A stretch of DNA of 64,000 nt from Clostridia bacterium (GTDB lineage Bacteria; Bacillota; Clostridia; Oscillospirales; Acutalibacteraceae), in the NCBI GenBank assembly GCA_900766585.1, contig CAAFVV010000041.1, positions 1 through 64,000 of the forward strand, read 5' to 3'. The notes beneath the pieces were generated by a model. That model made no database searches. It was not told the DNA's origin and worked only from the letters and a program-made list of their open reading frames with translations. The translations under genes and the position numbers were made by a program. This document shows, in pieces, positions 17,738 to 25,768 of the stretch. Each line of letters opens with the position of its first letter. Within the stretch, counting starts at the first letter, position 1.

Positions 17738-18256
17738 ATGGCCGGGTGTCTGATCCTCTATTATTCACGCAGGGGAGAAAATTACAGAAACGGCAGTGTT
17801 GTCAACCTCGCCAAGGGAAACACTGAGACGGTGGCCGGGTATATTGCCGCAGCCGTCGGCGGCGATCTGTTTGAGATTGAGACGGTAACCCCCTATGCCG
17901 GGGACTACCGCACCTGCACGGAGGAGGCCAAAAGAGAGCTTTCGGAGGGTGCGCGGCCGGAGCTTAAACAATATCTGCGCAGCCTTGACGGCTATGACAC
18001 GGTATTTGTCTGCGAACCGTGCTGGTGGGGCACATTCCCCTGCGCAGTGTTCTCACAGCTCGAGCGGCTGGATTTTACCGGCAAAAAGGTGATTGCGGTT
18101 ATGACGCATGAGGGCAGCGGGCTGGGACACAGCGAGGCGGATCTGAAAAAGATCTGTCGGGGCGCCTCTTTCGGCAGGGGAATCGCCGTTTGGGGAGCAA
18201 AGGCCGCTGAGTCGGAGCGGGAGGTATCGGCTCTGGCGAGGCAGGCAGTAAAATAA
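17738..18256 (+). CDS. Flavodoxin
   Basis: 172 residues, flavodoxin_4-like. LILYYSRRGENY corresponds to the FMN phosphate-binding loop, and CWWGTFPCAVFSQL, with its aromatic pair, lies at the isoalloxazine site. It would carry single electrons in the cytoplasm. AAGGAG precedes the ATG. It is the first gene of a set with two ferredoxin-fused aldo/keto reductases, so it may deliver electrons to them or be part of an oxidative stress set. A lipoprotein paralogue occurs at 24756-25421. Confidence 0.88.
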   Translation: MAGCLILYYSRRGENYRNGSVVNLAKGNTETVAGYIAAAVGGDLFEIETVTPYAGDYRTCTEEAKRELSEGARPELKQYLRSLDGYDTVFVCEPCWWGTFPCAVFSQLERLDFTGKKVIAVMTHEGSGLGHSEADLKKICRGASFGRGIAVWGAKAAESEREVSALARQAVK

Positions 18257-18269
18257 GGAGGACAGCGGT

Positions 18270-19388
18270 ATGAATCGGTTTTTCAGTGAAGTCAAAAAGA
18301 ACTTCGGATTCGGGTGTATGCGCCTGCCGATGAAGGGCGACGAGGTGGACTGTGAGGAATTCGCAAGGATGGTCGACACGTTTATCCAAAACGGATTCAA
18401 CTACTTTGATACGGCGCACGGCTATTTGGGCGGAAAAAGCGAAACGGCGATCCGCACCTGTCTGACCGGCCGGTATCCGCGGGATGCCTACATCCTGACG
18501 GATAAGCTGTCTACCCATCATTTTACGCGGCAGGAGGAGATTCGGCCGCTGTTTGAAAGCCAGCTTGCCGCCTGCGGGGTGGACTATTTTGACTTTTACC
18601 TGATGCATGCACAGGATGCGGATATCTACGCCAAATACAAAAGGCTGCACGCCTATGAAACGGCGCTGGAGTTTAAAAAAGAGGGCAGAATCCGGCATTT
18701 CGGCATTTCCTTTCACGACAAGGCGGCGGTGCTGGATCAGATTCTGACCGAATACCCGCAGATCGAGGTCGTCCAGATCCAGTTTAACTATGTGGACTAT
18801 GAGGATGCGTCGGTGGAGAGCCGGAAATGCTACGAGGTTTGTGAAAAGCACGGCAAGCCGGTCATCGTCATGGAGCCTGTCAAGGGCGGGAGCCTTGTCA
18901 ACCTCCCGGAGGAGGCGGACCGGATCCTGCGCAGCCTAAACGGCGGCAGCAATGCAAGCTATGCCATCCGCTTTGCGGCGAGCTTCCCGCAGGTGATGAT
19001 GGTACTTTCCGGCATGGGGAACATGGACATGATGACGGAAAACATCGGGTTTATGAAGACGTTTGTGCCGCTGAACGATACGGAGAGGAAAGCGGTCGAA
19101 CAGGTCTGCGGCATTTCCCGCTCGCAGGATCTGATCCCCTGCACCGCCTGCCGGTACTGCATGGAGCGGTGCCCGCAGCATATCGCCATCCCGGATCTGT
19201 TTGCGTGCCTGAACGCCAAGAAAAAGCTCAAAAGCTGGAATTCCGATTATTATTACAACAATATCCACACGAAAAACGGCGGCAAAGCCAGCGACTGCAT
19301 CAAGTGCGGCCGCTGCGAGCAGATCTGTCCGCAGCATCTGAAGATCCGTCAGCTGTTGACCGAGGTGGCAAACGAGTTTGATAAGTAA
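18270..19388 (+). CDS. Aldo/keto reductase with two 4Fe-4S clusters
   Basis: 372 residues. The N-terminal 270 are an aldo/keto reductase barrel (GFGCMRLPMKG, catalytic Tyr region FDTAHGYLGGKSE, then HFGISFHD). The C-terminal part is ferredoxin-like, with CTACRYCMERCP and CIKCGRCEQICP. Such fusions are common in anaerobic Clostridia and probably transfer electrons between the iron-sulfur clusters and a flavin or NAD(P)H. Fourteen bases separate it from the flavodoxin and eleven from the next reductase, so they form one operon. The substrate is unknown. Confidence 0.9.
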   Translation: MNRFFSEVKKNFGFGCMRLPMKGDEVDCEEFARMVDTFIQNGFNYFDTAHGYLGGKSETAIRTCLTGRYPRDAYILTDKLSTHHFTRQEEIRPLFESQLAACGVDYFDFYLMHAQDADIYAKYKRLHAYETALEFKKEGRIRHFGISFHDKAAVLDQILTEYPQIEVVQIQFNYVDYEDASVESRKCYEVCEKHGKPVIVMEPVKGGSLVNLPEEADRILRSLNGGSNASYAIRFAASFPQVMMVLSGMGNMDMMTENIGFMKTFVPLNDTERKAVEQVCGISRSQDLIPCTACRYCMERCPQHIAIPDLFACLNAKKKLKSWNSDYYYNNIHTKNGGKASDCIKCGRCEQICPQHLKIRQLLTEVANEFDK

Positions 19389-19399
19389 GGATGCCGGAC

Positions 19400-20507
19400 A
19401 TGGAATACAGAAAGCTCCCGCACGGAGAGGAGCAAATCAGCGTCCTTGGGCTCGGCATGGGCGGCATCCAGAAAAGCTCTGACGCGGAGATCAAGCAGGT
19501 CATCCGCAAGGCGATCGCCCACGGGATCAATTTCTTTGACCTGTGCGCCGGTGCCGCCCATGTGTATGCCCCCTTCGGCAGGGCGATTGCGGGGCAGCGC
19601 GAAAGCGTGTATGTGCAGATGCATTTCGGCGCGGTGTACAACGCCAAGGGCGAATACGGCTGGTCGAGAGACTTTGACGAGATCAAAGCCACCGTTTCCC
19701 GGGAAATGCAGGCGCTCGGAACAGACTATATAGATTTCGGCTTTCTGCACTGCGTGGACGAGGACGAGGATTTTGACAAGCTGACTGCGGTCGGCGTATG
19801 GGATTGATTATCTGAAAGAACTCAAGCAACAGGGAATCATCCGCCACATCGGGTTTTCCTCCCACACGCCGTCGGTGGCGGAGCGGATTCTGGACACCGG
19901 CGCAGTCGATATGATGATGTTCAGCATCAACCCCGCCTATGACTTTGAAAAGGGCGACGAATACGGCATCGGCACGGTGTCCGAACGCTTCGCCCTGTTT
20001 CGCCGCTGTGAAGCCGAGGGCGTCGGCATTCCGGTCATGAAGCCGTTTCACGCGGGCAAGCTCCTGAGCGGCAGCACCTCCCCCTTCGGCGTTGCGCTGA
20101 GCCGCTTTCAATGCCTGCAGTATACCCTTGACCGTCCCGGCGTGCTGACAGCCGTGCCCGGTGTGCGCAGTCTTTCCGATCTCGACGAGCTGCTCGGATT
20201 TGCCGATGCGCCCGCCGCAGAAAAGGACTACGCGGTGATCGGTTCCTTTACCGCCGAAAAGATCACGGGCAACTGCGTATACTGCAACCACTGCCAGCCC
20301 TGCCCCGCCGGAATTGATATCGGTCTTGTGAATAAGTACTATGACTTAGCGCAAACCGGCGACAAGCTGGCGGTGAGCCACTATGATAAGCTGTCGGTCA
20401 AAGCCGATGCCTGCCTGTCCTGCGGACACTGTAACCGGCGCTGCCCGTTCGGCGTCCGGCAGCAGGAACAGATGAAAACCATCGCCGGCTATTTCGGCGG
20501 GAAATGA
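19400..20507 (+). pseudogene. Aldo/keto reductase with two 4Fe-4S clusters, frameshifted
   Basis: The first frame (19400-19807) runs through the barrel to GVWD and stops; the second carries on from DYLKELKQQG to the C-terminal clusters CVYCNHCQPCP and CLSCGHCNRRCP. The break is a tandem GATT-GATT at 19802-19809; removing one GATT restores GVWDYLKELK, the expected family sequence. So a 4-base duplication has split the gene. It could be a real recent mutation, a phase-variable site with only two units, or an assembly error. ATG 19400 is preferred because AAGGA lies 10 bases upstream; ATG 19391 has the ribosome site too close. Confidence 0.85.
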
Positions 20508-20593
20508 CACGGGCAAAAAACACATACACGGGCAGTTTAGCGCCCGGTTGACCCATACATTCTGAAAACCGTTGTATAAAGGAGAGATTCGCT

Positions 20594-21166
20594 ATGTCCA
20601 CTACAGCTATCCTGAAAACAGCCGCAAAGCCCCGCCTGTCCGTCAAGGTACAGACGTTTGCCGCTCTCGCCGCCGTTGTCGGCGCCGTCGCCGTGCCGCA
20701 GCTCTTTCATGTGCTCGGCGCGGTATCAAGGCTGGGTACCTCCCTCGGTGAGATCTTCCTGCCCATGCATCTGCCCATTATGCTGGTCGGTCTGCTCGCC
20801 GGGCCGTATGCCGGCGCTGCCGCCGGACTGCTCGGTCCGCTTTGCAGCTTTGCCCTTTCCGGGATGCCCGGAATCGCCATGCTGCCGTTCATGATGATCG
20901 AGCTTGGCGTTTACGGACTGACCGCCGGTCTGCTCCGCCATGTGAAGCTGCCGACCATTGCCAAGGTGGTCATCACGCAGGTGGCGGGACGCGCCGTGCG
21001 GGCGGCGGCAATTCTGCTTGCCGTATATGCTTTCGGCAGCCGGAGCCTGCCCGTGGCGGTGATCTGGACGAGTATTGCGACCGGCGCTTTCGGCATCGTG
21101 CTCCAGTGGACACTGCTGCCGCTGCTTGTCTACCGCGTGGAGAATCGGAAAAGCCATGAACAGTGA
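20594..21166 (+). CDS. ECF transporter S component
   Basis: 190 residues with five to six hydrophobic segments and the sequence pattern of ECF substrate-binding subunits (LPMHLPIMLVGLLAGPYAGAAAGLLGPL, then MPGIAMLPFMMIELGVYGL). These proteins bind a vitamin or cofactor and pair with a shared EcfAA'T module encoded elsewhere. The vitamin cannot be told by eye. A ribosome site AAAGGAGAG precedes the ATG. No riboswitch is recognised in the 86 bases upstream, only a small CGGGC/GCCCG hairpin. It overlaps the DUF1893 gene by 11 bases; that pairing occurs in other Clostridia. Confidence 0.82.
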   Translation: MSTTAILKTAAKPRLSVKVQTFAALAAVVGAVAVPQLFHVLGAVSRLGTSLGEIFLPMHLPIMLVGLLAGPYAGAAAGLLGPLCSFALSGMPGIAMLPFMMIELGVYGLTAGLLRHVKLPTIAKVVITQVAGRAVRAAAILLAVYAFGSRSLPVAVIWTSIATGAFGIVLQWTLLPLLVYRVENRKSHEQ

Positions 21167-21584
21167 TCTGACCAAAGCCGCCGCACTGCTGAACAGCGGG
21201 GCATACACCTGCGTTTTGTGCCGGGGAGACGCCGTTTTCACCGGCACGGAACGCGGGGTCAGGCCGCTGCTTGGCTGGCTGGACGGCGGAGTTGACTTAA
21301 ACGGCTTTTCGGCAGCGGACCGGGTGGTCGGCAAAGCCGCGGCGTTTCTGTATGTGCTGCTCGGGGCAGCAGCGGTGTATGCCCCCGTCATGAGCGAAGC
21401 CGCGGCCAGCGTGCTGGCGGAAAACGGCATACAGGCGCACTGCGGTCAAACGGTCAAGCAGATCGTCAACCGCGCCGGAACCGGCATCTGCCCGATGGAA
21501 GAGGCGGTTGCCGGAATCGCAGAGCCTGCCGCGGCAGCTGCCGCCATAAAAGCAAGGCTCATATCCCTCTCCGGCAAAAAATAA
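21156..21584 (+). CDS. DUF1893 protein
   Basis: 142 residues. The body GVRPLLGWLDGGVDLNGFSAADRVVGKAAAFLYVLLGAAAVYAPVMSEAA is the DUF1893 pattern, also resembling the nucleoside deaminase-like fold. ATG 21156 lies inside the end of the S-component gene, with GGAGA upstream, so the two are coupled. The biochemical function of the family is unknown; context suggests a role linked to the imported cofactor. A strong terminator follows. Confidence 0.78.
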   Translation: MNSDLTKAAALLNSGAYTCVLCRGDAVFTGTERGVRPLLGWLDGGVDLNGFSAADRVVGKAAAFLYVLLGAAAVYAPVMSEAAASVLAENGIQAHCGQTVKQIVNRAGTGICPMEEAVAGIAEPAAAAAAIKARLISLSGKK

Positions 21585-21607
21585 GCAAGGGTCCCCCCTG
21601 CCGCAAA

Positions 21608-21656
21608 GCAAAGCCCCGATGAGTACAACACTCATCGGGGCTTTGCTCATTTTTTC
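21608..21656 (+). terminator. Terminator after the ECF-DUF1893 operon
   Basis: 16-bp perfect arms (21608-21623 and 21631-21646) with a 7-base loop, followed by a T-run at 21650-21655. It lies between convergent genes and may also slow transcription from the minus strand. Confidence 0.9.
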
Positions 21657-22651
21657 TTACCCAGCAGCATCACGCCCTGCGGCGGGTTGCGGTCGATTGC
21701 ACCGACGATACGATGCGGGAGATACGGCTCCTCCAGATAGGCCATGTCCTCGTCCGTGAGCGTGACATGCAATGCCGCGGCAGCATCGTCGAGATACCGC
21801 GCCTTGGTCGCGCCGACAATGGGAGACGCCACCCCTTTGGCCCACTGCCACGCCAGCGCGATTTCCTGCATTTTGACGCCGTATTTTTCTGCCAGCTCCG
21901 CCACACGGGCAACAATCTGCATATCCTGCTCCTCGGTGCGGTCGTATTTACCCATAGCCCCCCGATCGGTCTTACTGCGCAGCGTATCGGCATTCCAGGT
22001 GGGGCGGGTCAGATGCCCCGCCGCAAGCGGGCTGTAGGGCATCAGGCTCACGCCCATCTGCTTGCAGATCGGGATCATTTCCCGCTCATCCTCACGGTAA
22101 AGCAGATTGTAATGGTTTTCCATCGCCTCAAAGCGGGCAAAGCCGTTGTCCCGGGCACAAAGCTGCATATTATAAAACTGATACCCGTACATCGCCGAAG
22201 CGCCGAGCGCCCGCACCTTGCCGGCCTTCACTAAATCGTTCAGCGCGGACATGGTTTCCTCAATCGGCGTTTCATAGTCGAAGCGGTGGATGATGTAGAG
22301 GTCAAGATAGTCGGTTCCGAGCCTTTTCAGCGTGCCGTCAATTTCACGATGGATCGCCTCACGCGACAGCCTGCCGGGGTTAAAATACACCTTGGAGGCG
22401 ATGACCACCCTGTCCCGGCTGACATTGCTTTTCAGCGCCCGCCCGAGATATTCCTCGCTCGTGCCGGCTGAATAGCTGTTGGCGGTGTCGAAAAAGTTGA
22501 TCCCGAGGTCAAGAGCGTGTTTGACAACGCCTGCGGTTTCCGTTTCATCCAGCGTCCAATCGTGCATGGTGCCTGCCTTGCCGAAGCTCATGCAGCCGAC
22601 GCACACTTTCGACACCTCAATGTCGGTTTTTCCGAGCTTTGTATACTCCAT
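21647..22651 (-). CDS. Aldo/keto reductase, YakC/PLR-like
   Basis: 334 residues, MEYTKLGKTDIEVSKVCVGCMSFG at the N-terminus, catalytic FFDTANSYSAGTSEEYLGRAL, and the cofactor-binding end IVGATKARYLDDAAAAL. It is a soluble NADPH-dependent reductase of the type that reduces aldehydes or quinones. The ATG at 22651 has AAAGGATGGG upstream; a longer frame is not needed. It is the last gene of a five-gene minus operon with another aldo/keto reductase and a flavodoxin. No iron-sulfur motif is present, unlike the pair at 18-20 kb. Confidence 0.9.
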   Translation of the reverse strand: MEYTKLGKTDIEVSKVCVGCMSFGKAGTMHDWTLDETETAGVVKHALDLGINFFDTANSYSAGTSEEYLGRALKSNVSRDRVVIASKVYFNPGRLSREAIHREIDGTLKRLGTDYLDLYIIHRFDYETPIEETMSALNDLVKAGKVRALGASAMYGYQFYNMQLCARDNGFARFEAMENHYNLLYREDEREMIPICKQMGVSLMPYSPLAAGHLTRPTWNADTLRSKTDRGAMGKYDRTEEQDMQIVARVAELAEKYGVKMQEIALAWQWAKGVASPIVGATKARYLDDAAAALHVTLTDEDMAYLEEPYLPHRIVGAIDRNPPQGVMLLGKKK

Positions 22652-22652
22652 A

Positions 22653-23183
22653 TCAACCCATCCTTTCGAGTGTAACCGTAAAATCACCGTTTGTGCCGGT
22701 CAATAGCTCCATGCCGGATTCTACATGCCCGAGCTTGATCAGCGACGGCGAATAGCGGAAATCCTGATAGAAGATGCACAGGTTCCCCCACGGCGCATAC
22801 AGGCACAGGTCGCCCACATCGGGGTCGCAGCCGTCCGGCTCACCCTCTGTCGGCAGCGCTTCGGGCGGATAGGCGATCTTTTCGGTGCCGTTATAGTCTG
22901 AAAAATCCAGCTCCATCGGCAGCGCCGCATACAGCGCATTGGCGGTCGGGGTATCGTAAAGAACGATCACGGCCTCCTGCCCGTTCACGGTCATTTTCAG
23001 CCTGCGCTCTGCCGTCTCCTGCGCGGCAGACGTTGTCGTTTCGGCGCCGGAAGAGACGGTCATGTTTTCCGACGGATCGCCCGCAGAAGCCGACGGCGCG
23101 GGTGACGCCGTCTGTCCGCTGCAGGCGGTCAGCGCAGCAGACAGAAAGGCGGACAGCAGCAAAAAAGCAATCGGTTTTGTCAT
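22653..23183 (-). CDS. Cyclophilin-like lipoprotein
   Basis: 176 residues. A signal peptide ends in the lipobox LTAC; a Ser/Ala/Thr linker follows to about residue 60, then a cyclophilin-like domain (KMTVNGQEAVIVLYDTPTANALYAALP, DVGDLCLYAPWGNLCIFYQDF) as in Cyclophil_like proteins of Clostridia and Bacteroides. These lack clear prolyl isomerase activity and often sit next to flavodoxin and reductase genes. The ATG overlaps the DUF4405 stop (ATGA), which fixes the start. Found outside the membrane, it could bind a ligand or metal. Confidence 0.8.
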   Translation of the reverse strand: MTKPIAFLLLSAFLSAALTACSGQTASPAPSASAGDPSENMTVSSGAETTTSAAQETAERRLKMTVNGQEAVIVLYDTPTANALYAALPMELDFSDYNGTEKIAYPPEALPTEGEPDGCDPDVGDLCLYAPWGNLCIFYQDFRYSPSLIKLGHVESGMELLTGTNGDFTVTLERMG

Positions 23184-23860
23184 TTCTCCGCTCCCCTTTT
23201 CAGACGGCACAGCCGGGACGCATAGTGTGCGACAAACATACACAGCCCCATCAGCGCCAGATAGTCAAGATAAAACAGCCATTTCGGCTCGCTGTAATCG
23301 AGAAAGACAAATTCACTTTGCAGAAACAGATATGTGGCAAAGCTGCGGCGAATAAACACATACACGCCGTATGCGGCAATGCCCGCAGAGACAAGACGCA
23401 GCACCGCCCGCCTTGCCCGCGACGGCGGCAGTTTTACCTGCTTTTTCAGCCTGCCGAGGATCATATTCCAGTGAAGCCCGAGGTGCAGGCTCATCAGAAT
23501 AAATCCCCAATACGCGCCGAGAATGTGCAGCTTCCGTGCAAGCGCCATGCCGCTCTCGATCGGCAGGAACACGAACACATACCGGGACATCACTACGCCG
23601 CTGTACATCAGCGCCAGCATGGCCAGCAGCATGAGACTGTCCACGCACAGATTTACGGTTCGCACAGCCGTGTATTTGCCCTTGAAGAGCCGCTTGTGCC
23701 AATTCAGATTCAGCATATGATGCAGGATAAACAGCACGAACATGCCGGCGCCCGCCCATTCGTGCGCCGCCTCGCCCCAAAACGGATAGCCCATCAAAAA
23801 CAGGAGCGCCGCCGTCATCAGGACATCACATGCACACCTTAGAACCGCTTTGGTTTTCAT
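23180..23860 (-). CDS. DUF4405 membrane protein, cytochrome-b-like
   Basis: 226 residues with about five or six membrane helices. Conserved His residues in FVLFILHHMLNLNWHKRLF and HILGAYWGFILMSLHLGLHWN are placed as in DUF4405 and NrfD/cytochrome b561-like proteins, where such His pairs bind haem. It may pass electrons across the membrane to the lipoprotein flavodoxin encoded in the same operon. ATG 23860 has AAGGCG upstream; GTG 23869 is in frame too. Haem binding is inferred from residue placing only. Confidence 0.75.
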   Translation of the reverse strand: MKTKAVLRCACDVLMTAALLFLMGYPFWGEAAHEWAGAGMFVLFILHHMLNLNWHKRLFKGKYTAVRTVNLCVDSLMLLAMLALMYSGVVMSRYVFVFLPIESGMALARKLHILGAYWGFILMSLHLGLHWNMILGRLKKQVKLPPSRARRAVLRLVSAGIAAYGVYVFIRRSFATYLFLQSEFVFLDYSEPKWLFYLDYLALMGLCMFVAHYASRLCRLKRGAEK

Positions 23861-23872
23861 GGCAAACACGCC

Positions 23873-24724
23873 TTATTTCCCGCTGAACACGGGGAAATAG
23901 CTGCACTCGCCGTAATCGCGGAAATCAAGCGCATTCAGCCGCTGCATATCCTCATCAGACAGGGTGAAATCCAGCGCGGCGTTCTGCTGAATATGCGCGC
24001 GGCTCGACGCTTTCGGCAGAGCGATAAACCCGCGCTCACGCACATATTGGATACAGAGCTGCGGCACCGAGACCGCGTATTTGGCGGCAATTTCCGCGAT
24101 AGCGGCATTTTTCACCGCCTCGCCATGCGCAATGGGCGAATAAGCCTCCATCACAATCCCCTGCTTTGTGCAGTAGTCCGCCAGCTCCTCCGGCATGTTT
24201 CCGATATGCGCCAGCACCTGATTGGCCGCCGGTTTTATTCTGCAGTGAGGCAGCAGGGCCTCAAGATCGTCGCGCAGAAAGTTGGAAACGCCGATAGCCC
24301 TCAGCTTTCCCGCCGCACAGGCGTCCTCCAGCGCGCGCCAGACCTCGCGGTTTTCCGCAAAGTAGCGCTTTTCCCCGCGCCACTCCGCCCAGGGCTGCGG
24401 GCTGTGGATAAGCATCATATCGAGATAGTCAAGCTGCATTTTCTCCAGCGTTTCATCAATGGAGCGTGCCGCGGCGGCATAGGTCTTGTGTTCGGCGGCG
24501 ACCTTGCTCACGACGAAAAGCTCCTCCCGCGCAGCGCCGCTTTCGCGCACGCCTTTGCCGACGCCGCGTTCATTCCCGTAAGCCTGCGCGGTGTCTATAT
24601 GGCGATAGCCGAGCGCGATGGCGGTCTTCACCGCATCCTCTGCCCCGCTGTCGTCGATGCACCACGTGCCGAAGCCGAGTGTCGGGATTTTCGCTTCGTT
24701 GTTCAGGGTAATCATGTCGTTCAT
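23873..24724 (-). CDS. Aldo/keto reductase (2,5-diketo-gluconate reductase-like)
   Basis: 283 residues, full AKR5-like barrel: MITLNNEAKIPTLGFGTWCIDD, catalytic YRHIDTAQAYGNERGVGKG, IGVSNFLRDDLEALL and the C-terminal PKASSRAHIQQN that binds the NADPH phosphate. It reduces small aldehydes or ketones in the cytosol. AAAGGAGC precedes the ATG. It lies 31 bases after the flavodoxin gene in the same operon. The substrate is unknown. Confidence 0.92.
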   Translation of the reverse strand: MNDMITLNNEAKIPTLGFGTWCIDDSGAEDAVKTAIALGYRHIDTAQAYGNERGVGKGVRESGAAREELFVVSKVAAEHKTYAAAARSIDETLEKMQLDYLDMMLIHSPQPWAEWRGEKRYFAENREVWRALEDACAAGKLRAIGVSNFLRDDLEALLPHCRIKPAANQVLAHIGNMPEELADYCTKQGIVMEAYSPIAHGEAVKNAAIAEIAAKYAVSVPQLCIQYVRERGFIALPKASSRAHIQQNAALDFTLSDEDMQRLNALDFRDYGECSYFPVFSGK

Positions 24725-24755
24725 TTTTTTGCTCCTTTCTGTACCGCGGCGGCGG

Positions 24756-25421
24756 TCAATTCGCCGTGCCGATCTCGTCAAGCCACGACTTCACGGCGCT
24801 GTCGGGGTCAGCCGACGCGCCGCTGCCGATGTGCAGTCCCTTGGTGACCGCTGCGTTCGGCTCAAGCGCTTTCACTTCATTGACGGTGTTTGACAGTCCG
24901 CTGCCGCCGGAGGTGCAAAAGAGCGCCACCGTCTTACCGGACAGGTCGTAGGTATCAAAAAAGGTATACAGGATCATCGGCATATCGCCCCACCAGTTGG
25001 GGAACCCGACGTAGACCGTGTCATAGTCGGCAATGTTCGGAATCGCCTCCTTGATTGCGGGCCGGGCATTATTTCTCTGCTCAGCCTTTGCGTCGTCTAC
25101 AACCGTGTTATAGTCGGTGCTGTAGGGCGTTTTCGGCACAATCTCGAAAATATCGCTGCCGGTCTGGCTCTGAATGGATTTGGCCACCCTTTCTGTATTG
25201 CCCGACCACGAAAAATACACGACAAGGGATTTTGCACCGGTTTTGGCAGGCTCGGTCGATGATTCGTCAGACGGCGCATCGCTCGGGGCGGTATCGGGCA
25301 TGGAAGCTGACAGCGTCTGATCGTTGCCGGAGACAGAAGTATCCTTGGCGCCGGCCGCTGTGCAGGCAGCCAATGCAAAGAGCATGGAAAGGCTAAGTAA
25401 AACGGCAAACAGTTTTTTCAT
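24756..25421 (-). CDS. Flavodoxin lipoprotein
   Basis: 221 residues. A signal peptide ends LFALAAC, so it is anchored outside the membrane; a Ser/Asp/Pro linker runs to about residue 60, then a flavodoxin domain (LVVYFSWSGNTERVAKSIQ, GFPNWWGDMPMIL, TSGGSGLSNTVNEV). The FMN loop SWSGNT is intact. An extracytoplasmic flavodoxin needs an electron source; the DUF4405 membrane protein two genes downstream is a plausible donor. First gene of the operon, with a candidate promoter about 190 bases upstream. Confidence 0.9.
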   Translation of the reverse strand: MKKLFAVLLSLSMLFALAACTAAGAKDTSVSGNDQTLSASMPDTAPSDAPSDESSTEPAKTGAKSLVVYFSWSGNTERVAKSIQSQTGSDIFEIVPKTPYSTDYNTVVDDAKAEQRNNARPAIKEAIPNIADYDTVYVGFPNWWGDMPMILYTFFDTYDLSGKTVALFCTSGGSGLSNTVNEVKALEPNAAVTKGLHIGSGASADPDSAVKSWLDEIGTAN

Positions 25422-25575
25422 GGAAAGCTCCTCCTTTTCGTGGTTTGCATTCGCTGTTTCAAACCGCAGGCAGTCAAGTCTGTCTGCCTGTTCCCGCCTT
25501 ATGTGTTTATGGGAATGTCGTCAAACGTCCCGCTGCGGCTCCTTTGGCAGTCGTGTCAGCCGACCCTTCCGGAAA

Positions 25576-25610
25576 AATAAAGGCGCTCCGTTTTTCGGAA
25601 CGCCTTTATT
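25576..25610 (-). terminator. Terminator after the large XRE-type gene
   Basis: Arms around ATAAAGGCG..CCG (25577-25590 and 25596-25609) with a short loop and a T-rich run on the minus strand. It separates the regulator gene upstream from the flavodoxin operon. Confidence 0.7.
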
Positions 25611-25637
25611 ATAACGGTATCGTTCTAAAATGTCCAA
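25608..25637 (-). promoter_or_regulatory. Candidate promoter of the flavodoxin-AKR operon
   Basis: Minus strand TTGGAC (25632-25637), 18 bases, TATAAT (25608-25613). The -10 box touches the terminator hairpin, which would then lie in the leader. The rest of the 348-base gap (25422-25768) shows nothing else that I recognise. Confidence 0.45.
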
Positions 25638-25768
25638 TACCTATTCCCCATCATGTGATATGCCTAATCGGTATGTCCCGGCAGGCTCTGTCCGCGCCGC
25701 TGCCGAGCGCGGCTGTGTTCTCTAAACGTTCTTCCCTGCAGAGAAACTCCCGTTTTTTCGGTCGGCGG

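Noticed and set aside
20508..20593. Riboswitch upstream of the ECF S component
   Set aside because: Only 86 bases are available and just one small hairpin is seen; no known riboswitch core was recognised.
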